53,754 bases of DNA from assembly GCA_016207905.1 (NCBI GenBank), contig JACQZC010000019.1, positions 1 through 53,754 on the forward strand. The letters run 5' to 3'. The translations under genes and the position numbers were made by a program. Under the pieces are notes generated by a model, which made no database searches, was not told the DNA's origin, and saw only the letters and a list, made by a program, of their open reading frames with translations. Of the stretch, positions 52,507 to 53,754 are shown piece after piece. This stretch comes from Nitrospirota bacterium (GTDB lineage Bacteria; Nitrospirota; Thermodesulfovibrionia; Thermodesulfovibrionales; JdFR-86). Every line of letters starts with the position of its first letter. The stretch's first letter is position 1.

Positions 52507-52584
52507 CGGAAGATGCAGATAACGCGGGAGAGACTATACGATAAGGTGCGTCTCATATCTCGCCCGTAACGGATGAAATGCTTT

Positions 52585-52689
52585 TTAGCGGTCGGATTTG
52601 AACTTCCCGTCTTTCCAGTCATTCAGGAGCATGACTGTCTTCATCGCCACATCTGCCGTTACCCGGTCAATCCTCCTGACTTCATCATG
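52585..52689 (-). pseudogene. Probable remnant of a small gene
   Basis: The minus-strand frame reads HDEVRRIDRVTADVAMKTVM followed by LLNDWKDGKFKSDR and a TAA. A strong AAAAGGAGG with ATGATG lies just upstream but in a different frame, which stops after nine codons. One base inserted after the ATG would restore a continuous 34-residue protein. I recognise no family; it may be a frameshifted small gene. Confidence 0.4.
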
Positions 52690-52787
52690 TTACCTCCTTT
52701 TCTTGAGTCAATCCTGTAATAGCTGAAATCCTATACAACCCCTTTTGGCTGCATCGGGCAGCCACCGCCTCCTTCCCTACGCATTAT

Positions 52788-52885
52788 TGGAGGGGGGTAG
52801 TGGGAATCGAACCCACACCCAGCTACTTCTTTCGCCGGGTCACAAGTTTTGCAGACCAGGAGGGACACCAGTCCCCTTGCTCCCC
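52788..52885 (-). tRNA. Selenocysteine-type (class II) tRNA-like gene with GCA anticodon
   Basis: The 98-base minus-strand segment has a T-arm GTGGG-TTCGATT-CCCAC and an encoded 3' CCA after a U discriminator. It has a long variable arm ACCCGGC/GCTGGGT (7 bp) and a D-arm GGGGAC-TGGT-GTCCCT (up to 6 bp, 4-base loop). The anticodon loop CTGCAAA has GCA (Cys) at 52850-52852. The acceptor pairs only 6 of 8 (GGGGAGCA with TACCCCCC, two A-C mismatches) and the anticodon stem has one U-U mismatch. Length, long variable arm, 6-bp D-stem and 8-base acceptor are features of tRNA-Sec. It may be a functional odd tRNA or a decaying one. Confidence 0.65.
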
Positions 52886-53094
52886 ATTTCTCTTCACTTT
52901 ATCGAACCTATTGTCATTCCACGACTCTTCCTGAACATAAATAGCAATGCTAAGAGTCGAATCCGCATTGTGGGGAATCCACGATGCCTGATTACAAACC
53001 CTTAAGTTTTTAGAGAGAAAAGTGTTTACTTTGAGGAGATGCGGTAGGAGAGAATCTTAGCTAAGGAAAATCATCAACGGCTCGGGTGGCAATT

Positions 53095-53188
53095 GACCGC
53101 ACACTCCCCGGTAAACCTCGACCAGGTTCCTGTGGGACTACTTCAGCCAAAAGCGGATTTGAATAGCCCTGCTATAAACAGTGCGGTC
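53095..53188 (-). ncRNA. Candidate structured RNA (three-way junction)
   Basis: On the minus strand GACCGCAC (53188-53181) pairs with GTGCGGTC (53102-53095) as an 8-bp closing helix. Inside are two hairpins: GGGCTATT (53169-53162) with AGTAGTCC (53142-53135), and AACCT/AGGTT with loop GGTCG or its complement (53114-53128). An extended -10 lies about 35 bases upstream and the tRNA-like gene follows in the same direction. A 14-codon frame (GTG at 53183) with GGGAGGTG upstream overlaps the 5' half. I match it to no known RNA family. Confidence 0.35.
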
Positions 53189-53220
53189 ACCTATTCACCT
53201 CCCTTTTTAAGTATGGATGG

Positions 53221-53229
53221 ATTATACCA
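53221..53229 (-). promoter_or_regulatory. Extended -10 promoter upstream of the RNA/tRNA-like region
   Basis: The minus strand reads TGGTATAAT at 53229-53221, with TTGACA eight bases upstream (too close to be its -35). Transcription would run through the candidate RNA into the tRNA-like gene. Confidence 0.5.
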
Positions 53230-53297
53230 GATATTGTCAAGTCTTTTCTGCAAATTCTCTCAGGGCATTTATTCCCAATGGTTTTTATAGCTTCTAA

Positions 53298-53363
53298 TTA
53301 AGCAGCTTCCTCAAGTTTTGATGCCCTTATCCCTGCAAGGATTGCCCTTGCCTCATCTGTCAT
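53298..53363 (-). pseudogene. Short coding-like fragment, unknown
   Basis: ATG 53363 opens MTDEARAILAGIRASKLEEAA followed by TAA. The frame stays open upstream for about 11 more codons (LLRRELRWNGVS) into the 3' end of the secreted-protein gene. Its helical, alanine-rich sequence looks like real protein, perhaps the end of a truncated gene. It has no ribosome binding site of its own. Confidence 0.3.
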
Positions 53364-53380
53364 TGAAACCCCATTCCACC

Positions 53381-53737
53381 TTAGTTCCCTCCGCAGGAGT
53401 CAGTTGCACTTACAGAGAATGCACCACACGCAGAACTACTTAGACTAATTACTCCATTTGCATTAATGCTCACACCTGAACCTTCCACACACCACCTAAT
53501 ATCTCCAACTGCATTAGCAATGCTATATTGATAAGTTCCTGATTTTGTGACCCCATCAGGACCTGAGATGGATAAAGAACAGGTATTACTTCCTCCTCCT
53601 GATGCTACCTGAAGATAGGATGAAGGAGTGGAATTACAGGTATTTTCAGCACTAAGTTCTAATGGAGAGGCAATATAGGGCAATGTTAAAAGAAAGGTGA
53701 TTGACAGGATAAAACACTTAAGGATATAGCCCTTCAT
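53381..53737 (-). CDS. Secreted Ig-like domain protein, probably truncated
   Basis: The 118-residue product has a signal peptide (FILSITFLLTLPYIASPL) and one beta-sandwich-like unit (CSLSISGPDGVTKSGTYQYSIANAVGDIRWCVEGSGVSINANGVISLSSSACGAFSVSATDSCGG). Such units normally occur in large multidomain exported proteins and continue after TDxCGG. Here a stop follows at once, so the gene was probably cut short. Four cysteines suggest disulphides. The ATG is at 53737, near the window edge. Confidence 0.6.
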   Translation of the reverse strand: MKGYILKCFILSITFLLTLPYIASPLELSAENTCNSTPSSYLQVASGGGSNTCSLSISGPDGVTKSGTYQYSIANAVGDIRWCVEGSGVSINANGVISLSSSACGAFSVSATDSCGGN

Positions 53738-53754
53738 TTTACTCCTGCTTCGGC

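Noticed and set aside
52513-52569. An 18-codon frame after cydB (MQITRERLYDKVRLISRP)
   Set aside because: A GGAAG precedes the ATG and the start resembles some HTH proteins, but it is too short to support a gene or an orthologue of cydX (no membrane helix).
53093-53290. A 65-codon plus-strand frame over the candidate RNA
   Set aside because: No ribosome binding site, random-looking composition, and it covers the predicted RNA helices and the minus-strand promoter.

Overview
The window looks like part of the chromosome of an anaerobic or microaerophilic, metal- or electrode-respiring bacterium. Moderate GC, the DUF1670-type regulators, the CxxxxCH/CxxCH multihaem cytochromes, System II cytochrome c maturation and the housekeeping gene order point to Nitrospirota (Thermodesulfovibrionia-like) or a relative of Desulfobacterota. 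This is an inference from gene content; no rRNA is present.

Layout. 1-463: end of a RelE/ParE-type toxin-antitoxin pair. 771-4688 (minus): panC, ispG, mltG and a TPR protein. 5243-7770 (plus): mdh, ndk and an acyl-CoA dehydrogenase. 7784-8938: a small toxin-antitoxin island (HicAB, then MazEF-like) carrying a second, diverged copy of the 3' end of the acyl-CoA dehydrogenase gene. 9081-22773 (minus): an unusual cluster that joins cytochrome c/haem handling genes (ResB, two CcsA-like proteins, two small His-containing membrane proteins) with five radical SAM enzymes (three with B12-binding domains, two with a non-canonical CX8CX2C motif), a flavin split-barrel protein and a beta-propeller lipoprotein. 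23031-40144 (minus): an extracellular electron transfer locus with a cytochrome of 2360 residues and about 55 candidate haem sites, a large NHL/VCBS protein, a tetrahaem and an about eight-haem cytochrome, an NHL lipoprotein, a periplasmic prolyl isomerase, an outer-membrane beta-barrel and two DUF1670 regulators. 40573-43195 (plus): a polytopic membrane protein and a second tetrahaem cytochrome. 43246-44049: a repeat-dense segment with a GIY-YIG nuclease gene between long direct repeats. 44050-49289: FmdB-like zinc ribbon, a CobA-HemD fusion, coaBC, rpoZ, gmk, remA and yicC. 50112-52506: cydAB, visibly richer in GC than the surroundings. 52585-53737: gene remnants, a selenocysteine-type tRNA-like gene with a GCA (Cys) anticodon, a candidate structured RNA and a truncated-looking secreted protein.

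How the genes may work together. The 30-40 kb locus has the parts of an outer-membrane electron conduit: beta-barrel, periplasmic multihaem carrier, secreted giant cytochrome, propeller scaffolds and a chaperone. Two tetrahaem cytochromes of OmcE-like size and motif order each have their own sigma-54-type promoter. The adjoining 9-22 kb cluster could supply or modify the haem for these proteins: ResB/CcsA deliver haem, and BchE-like B12/radical SAM enzymes are known to act on porphyrins. That combination is the strongest candidate for an undescribed system here, but its chemistry cannot be read from sequence alone.

Several genes are interrupted in informative ways (resB at a ten-base homopolymer, a ccsA paralogue by one in-frame TGA). 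A family of short hairpin repeats is scattered through at least seven intergenic positions.
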